A DNA stretch of 64,000 bases from Meconema thalassinum. Taxonomy: Eukaryota; Arthropoda; Insecta; Orthoptera; Tettigoniidae. The first letter of the stretch is position 1. Every line of letters starts with the position of its first letter. The notes below the pieces were generated by a model. It was not told where the DNA came from and made no database searches. It saw only the letters and a list, made by a program, of their open reading frames with translations. The translations under genes were made by a program, and so were the position numbers. Location: assembly GCA_946902985.2 (NCBI GenBank), contig OX336389.2:981458482-981522481 (forward strand), written 5' to 3'. This document shows positions 37,082 through 48,774 of the stretch, one piece after another.

Positions 37082-37292
37082 TGAAATATGTGTAATTTGG
37101 AAAAAAATTGAATTATTAATTCAATTTCTTCATTCCTTTTTCTTTTTTAGAGTTCAAGGAACCACTTGAGTGTAATTAAATTGCAATTAATCCAATAAAA
37201 TGTATTTTACTAACACTAACCTAAATATGCGTAAATTTTACTCATCATTACCTATAACGTACAGAAAACTCACGTTACCATTCTAGGGTTAA

Positions 37293-37995
37293 TAAAATAC
37301 AGCTATTCGTAATAGTAGGATACTGTTGTGATAAACCGCTACTGAGTGATAGGCCCCCGAAATAGAACTATTTATCTTAATGTCTACAAGATAACGAGAT
37401 TGCCAAAAAACCACAATGCCACCCACAAATCTATAGAAGGCAACACTAAAAATAGCTTATCTAATCCACAAGTCACCCACCCCTTCACCAACATTATTAA
37501 TTGTAATTTAAGTAGGTTATGTTAAATTGAGGTTAACGGCTGAATTGATTGCGGATGAGTGGCGGGAAGGACCCAAGAAGTGCTCATCCAATCAGGGACG
37601 TTTTGATTTGTAGACCATGCTCTGAAAAAATTTAGAAAGTTTTGATTCACTCCTCTTCGTTAATCCCCCACCCTAGGCCGTGACCACGACCAAAATGGCG
37701 GCTTAACGAACACGACGGGGTGCCATTATTAAAATTTTGGGAGATAGAAACACAGCCGAAGTGGATTATCCTATCTGTGTGGCTGCGGTCACTACAGAGG
37801 AGATCTCCCCCATATCATTTTCTAATGTTCAACTTATGATCCACAACGTTTTAAAATGTATGAATCTCTTTTCTCCCCTGGTTTTCAATTACCCCTATAT
37901 TTGATGACTTTATTGCATACGCCGACTGTTCCACTGGTAGATATCCTAACGAAGTTTTTATGTGACATTCATGTCATTTTATAAATTGCTCCCTT
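37293..37995. other. No gene; right arm of inverted repeat at 37716-37756
   Basis: Contains ggggtgccattattaaaattttgggagatagaaacac, the inverted partner of 31489-31531. No other feature is supported. Confidence 0.5.
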
Positions 37996-38295
37996 TTTCG
38001 TGATCCGGTCTTGTTTGTGTCAATGTAACTGTCAGTCACCAAGATGGATCACTTCGGTGTGAAGTTTAGTACCTTTGTGTCCCCTGTGCTTTCCTGTATT
38101 TTTGGAGTTACTTCCAGTCCAATGCCGTCGCCTTGGATTTTTCCACCTCACTATAATGTCTAGCTCTTATCCAATTGATGTCTGTATCTTTGTATTTAGT
38201 GTTTCGCTACCCAACACACGAGCAGTATCCGTCAGGCCATTGGGCGAAGCTAACGTGTGCCCAGTAACGTAACAAGAAAAAACTAAGAAGAAGAA
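37996..38295 (+). mobile_element. I-like LINE 3' end, 5'-truncated (copy 2)
   Basis: Same 3' UTR family as 23710-23996: tgatccggtcttgt, agatggatcacttcggtgtg, ttgggcgaagctaacgtgtgcccag, ending in aactaagaagaagaa. LINE copy A begins at the very next base. Confidence 0.85.
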
Positions 38296-39261
38296 TTGTG
38301 TCATTCGAGACGGGATTCACCGTGCGTGTGGACGTAGTGTACTGGTACTCCCGGTGTTCCTTACCTAACGTGTTCGGAGTGTACTTTAGTCTACCTTATT
38401 ATTTCTTTCTCCTTGTGTGAATATTGACTTTAGTGTAAACCTTTTGTTTCCTTCCCAGGTAGGTTAGTGCATGCAGTTTATCCTGTAATGGCGTCTTCCA
38501 GTGACGGTAGCTTGCATGCCCGACCCCCCGATCCTGTTCTCCAACATTTTACCACGGATATTGTACCTCTCACTGCACCTTTTCAACCCCAAATGCAGTG
38601 CTGGATTAACCATAAGGCACAATCGGCAATTGACTGGGGCCCCCGGCTCAAAAGGGCCCCAAAAATATTAAAATCCCACCTAAAAAGGAAAAAGGTTTTT
38701 TTAAGTCAAATAAATTAGGTACGGTAGCGAAAAAAAAGTGAAACTTAGAATTACAGTTCTAGTTTTACAGTTTAATTTCTTGGTTTATACTTCGTCAAGT
38801 GCTGTTCGTAAATTCTCTCTTCCCGGGGTTTTCCCATGAACTTTATCTTCTTATTATACTTCCAATTCATAAATAACTTAACTATTGTTTGACACATTCC
38901 AAGTTAATCGAAATTTCAACTTTCTGTTCAATCTATTGTTTAAGGAATGGAAGCAATTAACTGATATTCCCACGGTCGGGTCCCAAAATTCCCAAAATGC
39001 CATGACTATTTGAATGAACTGATAAGTCCTCCCATCATCCCCTCCACATTATTAGCCATAGATAATATCGGAAAGAGTTTTTCCAAATTCTGGCATTCTG
39101 GTCTGTAGAGTAATTTCGGAAACAAGTAACGAGCTCCCGCTTGGGTTCAGACTTCAAATCGACGGTTTTGTGATCGACAATTTTAATTCGTTAGTGTTCG
39201 ATGAACGGTTTTATCTGTGTATCGGGTTGAATTAAAACCCCAACTCAAAAATGTCTTCACG

Positions 39262-39415
39262 TACATAGATTAGATTAGATTTTTATTAATCCATTTGATC
39301 AATTACATGTATACATTATATTTTTGATATAGGACTCGTCAGTAATTACATCTATAAAATAAAAGAACTTACAGGTATATATAACTAATACAATAGCTAT
39401 TAGCTATAGCTATTT
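39262..39415 (-). mobile_element. CR1-like LINE 3' tip inside the hAT
   Basis: ttagattagatttttattaa, then the same 3' UTR as in the copies ending at 34550 and 48472, in reverse orientation. About 150 bp survive, an extreme 5' truncation. Confidence 0.85.
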
Positions 39416-39417
39416 TA

Positions 39418-39945
39418 GTGGTGTACAAAAAAAGAAAACTTGCCAAAGACAAAAATTACCAGGAAAGTGTGGTGTTAGAGAAAGTGCCAAAACTGACTAC
39501 ATTTTTCCTTCGGAATGAAACCTCTTCAATTTCATCAGAAAACCAAGGATCTGCCACTAGCGATGGATCAAAGGAGCAAAACAAAACGAACACTGGTCAC
39601 GCAGAAGACCCGGATAATGATCCGGTCATTTCAAGGTCTCAAACATCCAGTTCTTCTTCCGAGGATGAAAAAAAAGCTGGACAACCATGTGCCAAAAATT
39701 TGAACCGTTTCACTGATCCAGGACATTGGGGAAAATTAACCAGTGAAGATATACAGTTTTGGGTTACACATGGTCTATCAATTTGTCAAAATTTGACTGG
39801 ACCGTTTGAATCGTCCAAGCGTAGATATGATAAGGAATCAACGTCAAGATATTGCTCCCAAAATTTATACTTTGGAAAGAAACCGAATGGAGAGAATACA
39901 AAACGAGATTGGCTCATTTATTCACCTGCGAAAGGTAAGCATTGA
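39418..39945 (+). pseudogene. hAT transposase, N-terminal exon (TTF-type zinc finger region)
   Basis: 175 codons open. The first ~110 are Ser/Asp/Lys-rich; then FWVTHGLSICQN and SRYCSQNLYFGKKPNGENTK, like the TTF-type zinc finger of ZMYM1-like hAT transposases. The frame passes into gcgaaag|gtaagc at 39935, a good splice donor, so the stop at 39945 may lie in an intron running to about 41758. The start shown is the open-frame limit; the true N-terminus may be elsewhere. Confidence 0.7.
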
Positions 39946-41758
39946 TTATTAATTGAGCCCTTCATGTATTTATGATACATTGACAGTTTTTGAAATGTAA
40001 TGCTATTTTTATAACAGACGATTGTAAATTATGTTTTTTTAATTTTTCTGTTTTTGGAATGCTATTTCAATTTTATTCGTTTCCAGACTTCAATAAGTTC
40101 TCCCTTATGTGTAACAACGCGGTAGTTTTGAGCACCATATGCACTTCTGGTAGTTTGGTCCATATTATCAGAAACGAGCGTATCACGTAAAGTATATTAA
40201 AACGCAACCAAAACTTTAGAATTTTTGACAAGAATACGATCAAATTTTTAGATTATTTTATTGATCAGTTTGCTTTTTTTCGAAAGTTTTGTCAATCGTA
40301 TTCGTCTCGATTTTTTAAATTATTATAATTAGCCTATAGCTGGGATAATATGTACATACATATGTAACAAAAAGCACCAAAATATGTAGATTGGGCAAAA
40401 TATGTAAAGTCATATAATTAATATAAACTTACCATTTTGTCAGTTACAGCATTCTAAACACGCTTTATATTACATTTTGTAGCACAGTGAACAATTAAGT
40501 ATTTTACAATGTTCTTTGGAGTTATATTATATGAATATATCACACACTTATTCAATAGAAACTTGTTATTTTCAACACTCAAAGCACGTTTATTCATTAA
40601 CTTTCTTAGCACAGTGAACTATTAAGTATTTTTCAATGTTCTCTGGAGTCATATTATATGAATATATCACACACATATTCAAAAGGAACTAAAACCTACT
40701 TGAGACATTTCAAAGGAAGACAGCTCTAAGAATAGATTTGGAAATTCCTAAGTACATAACAAAGAGGTCACAAAAATGCGCTTAGAGAAATATTCCTGGA
40801 AACTCCAACCAGAAAGTGCCTAGTTGTAAAGCAATTAACTCCTAAAGGAATGAAAGATTTAAGACTGGAACATGTAAAGTAACAGTTTCCTGCAGCTAAT
40901 TGGAACCTTGAGAAAACCCTATTTTGCACCTATCATCCTCTCAAATGCCTCCTGTTGAGATGACAGACAACAGCCCCACATTAAGTGTGAAACTTCAATT
41001 CAGCAATTTATTTCATATGAAAACAGGATAACGCGGAAATATGTAATGTTATGTAATATCGCTAAGAATATGTTAAATACCCACAAAAATAAAAATAAAA
41101 TGAAATTCGGTTATAATAGCCCTAACATAGTGTTTTGTGAACATATGACTTTTCCCAGCACCTAAATAGCAAGGAACAAAATATGTAATTACATAGAAAT
41201 CCCAGCTCTAATTATAATTATAAACGCTTTTATTTAACTTCAATTGTGGCCAATCAAATCTTCCAACAGTAATTTTGAATTTTCTATCTTATCAAAACGA
41301 ATCAAATTTTGCATAGTTGTGTAAATTGAAATTACAAATTAGCCTAATTGTTAAAAACCCGCTCTTTTAGTCCACAACAAAAAATATGATCATTCAAAAT
41401 AATTCAAAAAATACAAAGGAACAACCGAAGCGCAAAAAAAATACAAAAAAGTCAAAAGTGAATAAAAAATGTAATAAACATTTTCATTAAAATTGAAACG
41501 CAACGCAAAAATAATCTAAAATAAGAAAAATCTGGTAAATTTATTAAATTAATAGATATTCAATAAATGATCGAAATTTGTATGATCAATAAATGATCGA
41601 AAATAGCCTACATCATTTTTGGAGAGAGGTACGATGCTACTTTTTAATCTCCAGACAAAAAGGATTAACATTTCAGTTACGGTGTTATGTCTTGAATACC
41701 GTGTAATTCATTTTTGTTCTCAAACTAAAATATTTTTTTGTTTTATTTTCTGACCGAG

Positions 41759-43990
41759 ACTATTGCTTTTTTTGCAAGTCTTTTTTGCCACCAGAAATAT
41801 CGAACAGACTTGCGCGTGAAGGATATGCTTATTGGAAGAACGTCGGGATTCATTTACAGTAGCATGAGAAGAATTTGAATCATCGGGAGAGAGTGCTAAT
41901 TTACCAGGAAAAAAACAGAAACATGAAAATTTACCAGATCTATTCAGAAATGGACTACTTGAAGAACAAAACTATTGGCGCGATGTTATAAAACGAGAAG
42001 TTGCTGTTATCATCACTCTGGCAGAACGAGGATTGTCATTCCGAGGTACGAACGAGCACTTTGGAAAGCCGGATAATGGGAATTATTTAGGTATACTTGA
42101 ACTTCTTGGGCAGTTTGATACATTTTTGCGGGATCATATTGTACGATACGGAAATGCTGGAAAATATGTTCCTTCGTATTTTTCCAAAACGATCTGCGAA
42201 GAGTTAATTAACATCGTGGGCAAAAAAGTTAGATCATAAATTTTAGAACAGGTGTCTCTATCTCTATATTACAGTCTTTCCGTTGATTCAACTCCCGATG
42301 TATCTCATATAGATCAAATGTCAGTTGTGCTCCGGTATGTTTCACCAAAAGATCACAAACCAGTTGAAAGGTTTATATCTTTTCTTGAAACAGAAGGTCA
42401 TACTGGCGAAAGTATGAAAACTCAAACTGTGAACTTCGTCACTGGAGATTGCGGTTTGGAAATTCAAGATTGTAGAGGACAGTCCTATGACAACGCGCCA
42501 AACATGTCTGGAAAGTATCAGGGTCTGCAAGCCAAAATATAAGAACTGATAAATATGCGATTTATGTTCCTTGCGGTAGGCCTACACATTCCCTCGATTT
42601 AGTTGGACAATCTGCGATTAAATGCTGTTTTTACGCAGTTGATTTTTTTCGATAATGCAATAATTGTATAACTTCTTTTCTGAAAACCCTCACCGTTGAG
42701 GCGTGTTGAAAAATGATATAAAAAACTCAAAAACTTTGAAATCATTGTCAGATACGCGCTGGGAAGCACATGCTAATGCAACGAACGCGGTTAATGATTC
42801 GTTTCATAAAATTGTCGAGGCTTTAGAAAGCATTGAAGATGACGAGTCGGAAAATAATGACACTCGGCATGAAGCGGGATGCATCACAAACAGAACGCAA
42901 AAATTCGAATTCGGGTTCATGTTAATTTTGTGGGATTCAATTTTGACTTCTATGCGTGCAACTAGTAAATCATTACAAGCTGAACAGATCGACTTACAAA
43001 CGTGTGCTGCCTTGTATAAAACTTTAGACGAAAAGTTAGGCAGTTTCGTGATAAGTTCGATATGTTCGAGGAAAAAGCTAGGAAATTGTTACCTGATGTA
43101 TCGTATTCTAAAAAATCGTCGCGTAGAAGAAAAAACAACCGAACGACGGAGGCGCTCCTGAAGTCGAATTTTCGCCTTGTGATAATTTCAGAATAACAGG
43201 TTTTCACGAAATCATCGATAAACTCAACGTCGAAATAAAAAAGGGCAAAAGTTTATATGGACGTTTCCAAGAAATTTGCATTTTTGAATAATTTTTCAAT
43301 GAGCGATGAAGAACTCTGTGAAGCGGTAAACAATTTGGTTGGCTTTATGATAAAGATTTCGAAGATTTTCAGCTGAACTGAAACATTTTCATTCTTATAT
43401 AAACAACAGATACACCGCTGCCGAAAAATCCCATAGTCAGTTGTATGAGATATTTTTTTTGTCGTGTAGCCTCCTGAGAGGCCGAGTGCAGGTCTTTCTA
43501 GTCGACGCCCGTGGGCGACCTGCGCGTCAGGACGAGAGATGGAATGGTTGAAGATGAATGAAACTGGGCAAGGATGTGGAAGGAAGCGGCCGTGGCCTGT
43601 CAGAAGGTACTGTCCCAGCATTTGCCTGGTGTTGAAAATGGGAAACCACGGAAAACCATTTCAAGGACAGCCAACGGTGGGGCTCGAACCCACGCGTCTA
43701 CCGAGTCAGCAGAGAGCTTGACCCCTTGACCTAACGCAGCGCTTTAGCCCGCGTAGCCACTACTGTCGGTTGAGATATTAATGAAAGACCAATTGGCAAA
43801 TGTATTTCCGAATGTAGAAATAGCTCTCCGAATGTTTTAAACTTTAATTTTAACGAACTGTACTGCGGAACATTCTTTTTCACAGTTGAAACGAATTAAA
43901 GCGCCACGAAGAGCTACTATGCGACCGAACGACTGGACATGTTAAGTCTTCTCAGCATATAATCAGATATTTTAAGGAAAATCAACTTCG
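41759..43990 (+). pseudogene. hAT transposase, body (DUF4371-like core and dimerisation tail)
   Basis: Resumes with CFFCKSF-like residues, then LAREGYAYWKNVGIH, FRGTNEHFGKPDNGNYLGIL, SVDSTPDVSHIDQ and GQSYDNAPNMSGKYQG, motifs of the DUF4371/ZMYM1-type hAT core. DTRWEAHANA (42750) matches the RW motif. The dimerisation segment appears as AEHSFSQLKRIKAPRR near 43870, beyond the SINE. At least three stops or frame shifts (e.g. 42239, 42541, 43160) break it, so this copy is inactive. Confidence 0.85.
43455..43770 (-). repeat. tRNA-derived SINE, family 2 (copy 3), in the hAT
   Basis: Flanked by tgagatatt (43446-43454 and 43771-43779). Body closely matches 33340-33550, while its left part (cctcctgagaggccgag…) differs, so it may be a variant 3' end. 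It interrupts the hAT transposase just before the dimerisation domain. Confidence 0.92.
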
Positions 43991-45552
43991 ATGGTGTTAT
44001 TGAAACTTTCTGCGAAACAAGATGCAGATTTTCTTTTCTGAAAATGTTCATAATGATCTAAATTGTATTCATTATTCATTATTCATTGTAAATTTGTAAA
44101 TAAAATCTCTTTCAATGTTATGAGTGACTTTTTTATGAAGGGGAGGGGGTTATAAAAAGGGAGAAAGGGGGCCTCAAATTAATAATTACCTAGGGCCACT
44201 GTGAGTCTTAATCCAGCACTGCCCAAATTGTAACTGCATATTCTGCTCCTTCTACAATTACTCCATCTGATCGACCCCGCTCCGATATCTTCATTTGTAC
44301 TGATATTTCTTCTGTTTATACTACTAATCATATGGGACCGTATATTGTACATGTTGAGTCCACTGTTCAAAGAGGTTGGGAAACTTGCATCCCATGAGTC
44401 TCGGCCGTACTTTCTATGATCGCAAAATTAATGGTATCACCTCTATCCAACGCAAAGTTCGTAATCGAGTACAAGTTCAAATCAGTTCAGCTACCCATGC
44501 AAACGATTTTCTGTTGCATCCCATTCTCACAGAACGCAATCTTAAAACTTTTATACCCTCCTACTCCATTCAGCGAGTGGGGGTTGTCAGAGGAGTTGAT
44601 TCAGATCTCTCCCTTGAAAATATTATGAAATACATTGTCACTCCGATTCCCATTGCCAAACTTCAGCGAATGAGTAGGAGAGTGAATAAAGACGGTCACC
44701 CTGAATACGTTCCCACGGGGACTGTCAAAATTACCTTTGCTTCTCAAAACTTGCCCCGATCTGTCTCTTTTTAATGTTTATCTCGAAGTGGAAATATTTG
44801 TATTTCTATCCATTATATGCCAACGATGTCAAAGGTATAGTCATGTTGGCCTCGATTGTCGGGCGAAATCACCAAGATGTCGTAAATGTGCTCAGTCTCA
44901 CTTGATTGTTGATTGCACTAGTGTGCTCACTTTTTGTGCCCATTGTCTGCAAAACCACCCTTGTGGTTCTTCTCGCTGTGAATTCCATCAACACCAAATA
45001 AAAATCAAGCGCCAAATGTGCCTCACTAACAAAACTTACGAGGAAGTCACCAAACAGAACCCACTCACAGTCAACCCACTGACTACCCCCCAACAGTTTC
45101 CCTCATTAGCGGAAACTACTTCTACGTTAGCTCCTTCCCAGGCTCTTCCGAATTCTCTCCCAACGGAGGGTTTCACTAAAAAACGCAAATTTACTACTGT
45201 TCTGTCACGTTCCCCAAGATTTGCCAACCCCCCTGGTTAAGATAATCAGGCCTATAAGGCGATTTTACATCCCCCAACTCACTCTGATTCTCGGTCACTT
45301 GCTGGACCGTCATCCATGACCCCCCTTTCACCTCTCCCCTACTAACTCGTCCGACCTGCTACCGCCTGCCGGTATGCCCACTGAATTGTATGCTGATTAT
45401 GCTCACTTACTCACGTTATTGGGTACCAACTCTCAATGGCAACGGTTACTGAAAAAAAATATTTTTCAATTTTCTTAACTTTTTACCTCCACAATCGCAC
45501 GTTTCCTCCGTTAAATCCCCAATCCCTCCCGATCCCTCTCCATCCCCCTTAG

Positions 45553-47772
45553 ATGTGTCTCCTTCAATGGAATTGTCGGAGCCTTCTACATATTAAGCAT
45601 GAAGTCATTCTACTTGTTCAGGAATTCCATCCTGACGTCATATTAATTCAAGAAACTTCGTTACCGTCCCATTTCAACTTTCATCTCCCAAACTATCACA
45701 TTGAACGCAGTGATGGCACACCCTACGGGGGCGTCATGACTTCGATTACATATCACATTCCGTACACCCTTGTCCCAAATCAATTTACTATTCCCCGAAC
45801 GTATTCCTTAACCATCCGATTAGACGCTTTCTATATCACAAACTTTTATTGCCCTCCAGCCATCAAAGGCAATTTTCGTCAATGGTTTTCCTTTTTACAA
45901 CACCACAGTAGCTTGGGATCCCATATTCATACAGGAGATTATAATGCCCACCATTCCGCCTTGGGATGTGATAAAACCACTTCCAAGGGTTTTACCAAAC
46001 TCCACCTTCATCTTCTAAATGATGGTTCCCCTACCAGACTCACTGGACCAAACCAGGCAAAAAGTGGCGTTGATCTCGCTTTTATCATCCTTAATATTGC
46101 GCACTGTCTTCATTGGAAAACTATTCCTGATCTCCAGCAAAGCGACCATTATCCTATTCTTATGTCCTACTCTCTTGCCCGTCCTTCTCGCCTTCCTTCT
46201 CTTCCTTCGCCACCCACTCGTTTTCTTCGACAATTTGATTCTTCCATTTTTGCTGATTATATTCGAAATACCTCTCCTTTTCCTCACGGGACCTCTTCTA
46301 CTGCTTATACCAATCTCTTATCCCATATCGGTTCTTATTTAGATATTAATCATCACTTAACGGTTCGCCGCTCTCCTGCTTCCCCTTCTTATCACATTTC
46401 TTGGTGGGATCATGAATGTGCCTTATTAATCAAATGTCGCAAACACGTCTTTAAATTATATCGACAGTTTAACACCCCATTTACTTATCAAAATTATAAA
46501 CAAAATACTGCTCAACTTCAACGAACTTTTAATACAAAACGTCGGGCCGCTTGGCAACGCTTTACAACTTCTATTAATCGATCCACTCCTCTTTCTGGTA
46601 TCTGGGCTGCCATAAATTTTTTGTCTCATACTGCTTCTCCCAACTCCTCATCTTCCATATCTGACGATGTCTTTCGTTCTTTGTATCATCAACTTACGCC
46701 GGATTTTGTTTCCCCCCTTCTCTCTTTGCCTCCAACTCCCGCTTGTACCATATTTTTGTGTCTACTTCGCTCCATAACTCTTTCCGAATTCACTAAAGCA
46801 CTTAATAAACGAAAATCAACCCAACCGGGACTCGATTTTATCACCTATAATATGCTGACTTCCTTACCCCTTTCGGCACAAATAACTTTAGTAAATGTTT
46901 ATAACTCTATCCTTCATTCGGGTCTTACGCCGCATGAGTGGAACGTATTTCGGATCGTACCCCTCCTTAAACCTGGTAAAAACCCCCTGGATCATCATAA
47001 TTATAGGGGTATCAGTCTTGGTTCTTGTATTCGCAAGACCTTTCAAAGAATCCTTTTACAGCGCCTCATGTGGGTATTAGAATATTATAATCTTCTCCCC
47101 ATGCACCAATATGCTTTTACCAAAAAGAAAGGCACCATTGACGCCATAAATATCTTTTTAACTGATATTCTTCTCAATCGCTATCGAAAACATCATCTTC
47201 TTGTTGTGTTTTTAGATGTCCAAGGCGCTTATGATAATGTCAACATCTGTCTTTTATTACAGATCCTGGCCCGTTGGCAATTTCCTCTCGTTTTTATCTC
47301 CATTATCCATAACCTTCTCACCAATCGACGGTTATCCATTCACACCTCTACACTTGTTCTAAATAATCGCTATGCATCTCACGGTTTACCTCAAGGCGAC
47401 ATCTTAAGTGGTATTTTATACAATATTTACGCCCATGAACTTGAGAAGATAGTTAATCCTCATGTCCGCATTCTTCAATTGGCGGATGATATTCTCCTCT
47501 ATTGCTCCCACCCCCAGCTGTCTGAATGCCGCCGGAACATGGCTATGGCTTTAAATCTCAGTCATGATTGGTTGCACCAATCCGGATTAACTACTGCCAC
47601 TTCTAAAAGTGCTGCTCGCATTTTCACTCACCGCCGTCTTTATGACCGATCTCCTATTCGCTATCGGTATGGGCATATGCCCCTGCGATATTCAATTACC
47701 TATCTTGGAGTTATTATTGATGATAAACTTACGTGGACACTTCATCTACAAAAGCTTTCAGTTACTATATAA
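45553..47772 (+). CDS. LINE A ORF2: endonuclease and reverse transcriptase
   Basis: 739 open codons. APE-type endonuclease: LLQWNCRSL (residue 3), IQETSL (~33), TGDYNAHHSALG (~127), SDHYPI (~197). Reverse transcriptase: PGLDFITYNML (~428), YRGISLGSC (~481), LDVQGAYDNV (~554), GLPQGDILSG (~612) and catalytic LADD (~643), where YADD or FADD is more usual. It should nick target DNA and prime cDNA synthesis on it. The frame stops at 47770-47772, where homology to copy B continues in other frames. Remarkably intact for an element with such large insertions. Confidence 0.92.
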   Translation: MCLLQWNCRSLLHIKHEVILLVQEFHPDVILIQETSLPSHFNFHLPNYHIERSDGTPYGGVMTSITYHIPYTLVPNQFTIPRTYSLTIRLDAFYITNFYCPPAIKGNFRQWFSFLQHHSSLGSHIHTGDYNAHHSALGCDKTTSKGFTKLHLHLLNDGSPTRLTGPNQAKSGVDLAFIILNIAHCLHWKTIPDLQQSDHYPILMSYSLARPSRLPSLPSPPTRFLRQFDSSIFADYIRNTSPFPHGTSSTAYTNLLSHIGSYLDINHHLTVRRSPASPSYHISWWDHECALLIKCRKHVFKLYRQFNTPFTYQNYKQNTAQLQRTFNTKRRAAWQRFTTSINRSTPLSGIWAAINFLSHTASPNSSSSISDDVFRSLYHQLTPDFVSPLLSLPPTPACTIFLCLLRSITLSEFTKALNKRKSTQPGLDFITYNMLTSLPLSAQITLVNVYNSILHSGLTPHEWNVFRIVPLLKPGKNPLDHHNYRGISLGSCIRKTFQRILLQRLMWVLEYYNLLPMHQYAFTKKKGTIDAINIFLTDILLNRYRKHHLLVVFLDVQGAYDNVNICLLLQILARWQFPLVFISIIHNLLTNRRLSIHTSTLVLNNRYASHGLPQGDILSGILYNIYAHELEKIVNPHVRILQLADDILLYCSHPQLSECRRNMAMALNLSHDWLHQSGLTTATSKSAARIFTHRRLYDRSPIRYRYGHMPLRYSITYLGVIIDDKLTWTLHLQKLSVTI

Positions 47773-48471
47773 CGCAAATTCAATATCCTTCGTTTTTCAC
47801 ACGCCGCAACTGGGGAGCTGTTCCCTCTATCCTCTTACTTCTCTGTCAAAATTCCATTCGGGCGGTTCTGGACTATAGATGTCATTGTTTCGATTTAATG
47901 TCACCTTCCCGTTGTAAAGGTTTGGACACATTACAATATACTGCCTTACTTATTATTACCGAGGGGCCGATAACATAGATGTTAGGCCCCTTAAAACACC
48001 AATTATCATCATCATCATCGTATTATTACCGGCGCTCTTCACTCAACTCCCACTGGTGCGCTTTTACTTGAAACTGCTGAATTTCCCCTCGTCTTAAGAC
48101 GTCAATATTTATCGCTTAGGTATCTTCTCGGTAAGATGGCTATAACCCATTTTCCCCTTATACATAAATTGCAATTATTACATTCCCATACTCGAACTTT
48201 ACCTCGTTTTCGGTCTTTCTACCCCTCCCTCTTAGTTGTTTATCGTTTCCTGCAACCCTATCGTTTTTCCATTCTACAAACACGGAAACCCCTCTGTTAT
48301 ACGGTCCCTTACCCCGTTCTTTTCCCCTCGAATTCTCACTTGCACTTAGCCAACTCCCCGCTTACCGACCTACGTCATAATCCTTTTATTACCAATTCAT
48401 TATAATCAAATTTCCTTTATAACCACCCTCATCACATTGTCTTCTTTACTGATGGGTCCAAATTTTTCAAT
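47773..48471 (+). pseudogene. LINE A ORF2, RT thumb and start of RNase H
   Basis: Continues in shifted frames (RNWGAVPSILLLLCQNSIR; TGALLLETAEFPLVLRRQYL), parallel to copy B. A 60-bp SINE tail interrupts it at 47961. It ends in TDGSKFF, the first RNase H aspartate motif, exactly where the CR1-like LINE inserted. Confidence 0.85.
47961..48020 (+). repeat. 60-bp SINE 3' tail insertion
   Basis: gaggggccgataacatagat…ttaggcccc, then tatcatcatcatcatc, flanked by a perfect 10-bp duplication tattattacc (47951-47960 and 48021-48030). The ggggccgat…ttaggcccc stem with an (ATC)n tail looks like the end of a SINE not otherwise present here; only its last 60 bp were copied. Confidence 0.9.
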
Positions 48472-48774
48472 AGATAGATAGATTTTATTAATTCCATTTG
48501 ATCAAATACATGTATACAATACATTTTTGATATAGGACACGTCAGAATTTACATCTATAAAGTAAAAGTACTAATTGGTATATAATACTAATACTATAAC
48601 TATTTATAACTTATTATAATAACAGATCTTAAGAGATACAATCTTATTGGACAACTATTTACACCTTACTCTATTATCATAATATGAAAACTTAATTCTA
48701 TAAATACAACGACTTACAGCTAGGTATTACAATTAAAATAGAAAAGTAAAATATAATTATAGATTTCATCGCTC

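Larger units (their letters stand above)
35598..37288 (+). mobile_element. piggyBac-family DNA transposon, internally deleted
   Basis: Perfect TTAA on both sides (35594-35597 and 37289-37292) and inverted ends CCCTAGAATGGTAACGTGAG / CTCACGTTACCATTCTAGGG. Just inside, gtaaattttacg recurs inverted (cgtaaattttac near 37230). The element carries a decayed 3' half of a transposase and a SINE that inserted later. Too short, even without the SINE (~1.34 kb), for a full piggyBac. Confidence 0.96.
38596..44221 (+). mobile_element. hAT-superfamily DNA transposon
   Basis: Inverted ends CAGTGCTGGATTAA / TTAATCCAGCACTG with an 8-bp duplication, cccaaatg (38588-38595) and cccaaatt (44222-44229), one mismatch. 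The 8-bp length and the transposase remnants support hAT. It split LINE A ORF1. It contains a LINE fragment (39262-39415) and a SINE (43455-43770) acquired later. Confidence 0.95.
38489..45240 (+). pseudogene. LINE A ORF1 (Gag-like), split by a hAT element
   Basis: Starts MASSSDGSLHARPPDP at 38489, is interrupted at 38595/44222, and continues with broken frames to 45240. The second part has …SYGTVY (parallel to HHTGPY in copies B and C), a basic central domain (44376-44774) and three Cys/His knuckles, including CQRCQRYSHVGLDC (CX2CX4HX4C), before the shared LTTPQQFPSL motif. Expected role: binding LINE RNA in a ribonucleoprotein. At least one frame shift occurs near 44750, besides a stop near 44355. 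Confidence 0.85.

Noticed and set aside
39935..41758. Another element inserted in the hAT gene
   Set aside because: A good splice donor at 39935 and in-frame resumption near 41759 fit an intron; no terminal repeats or TSD were seen.
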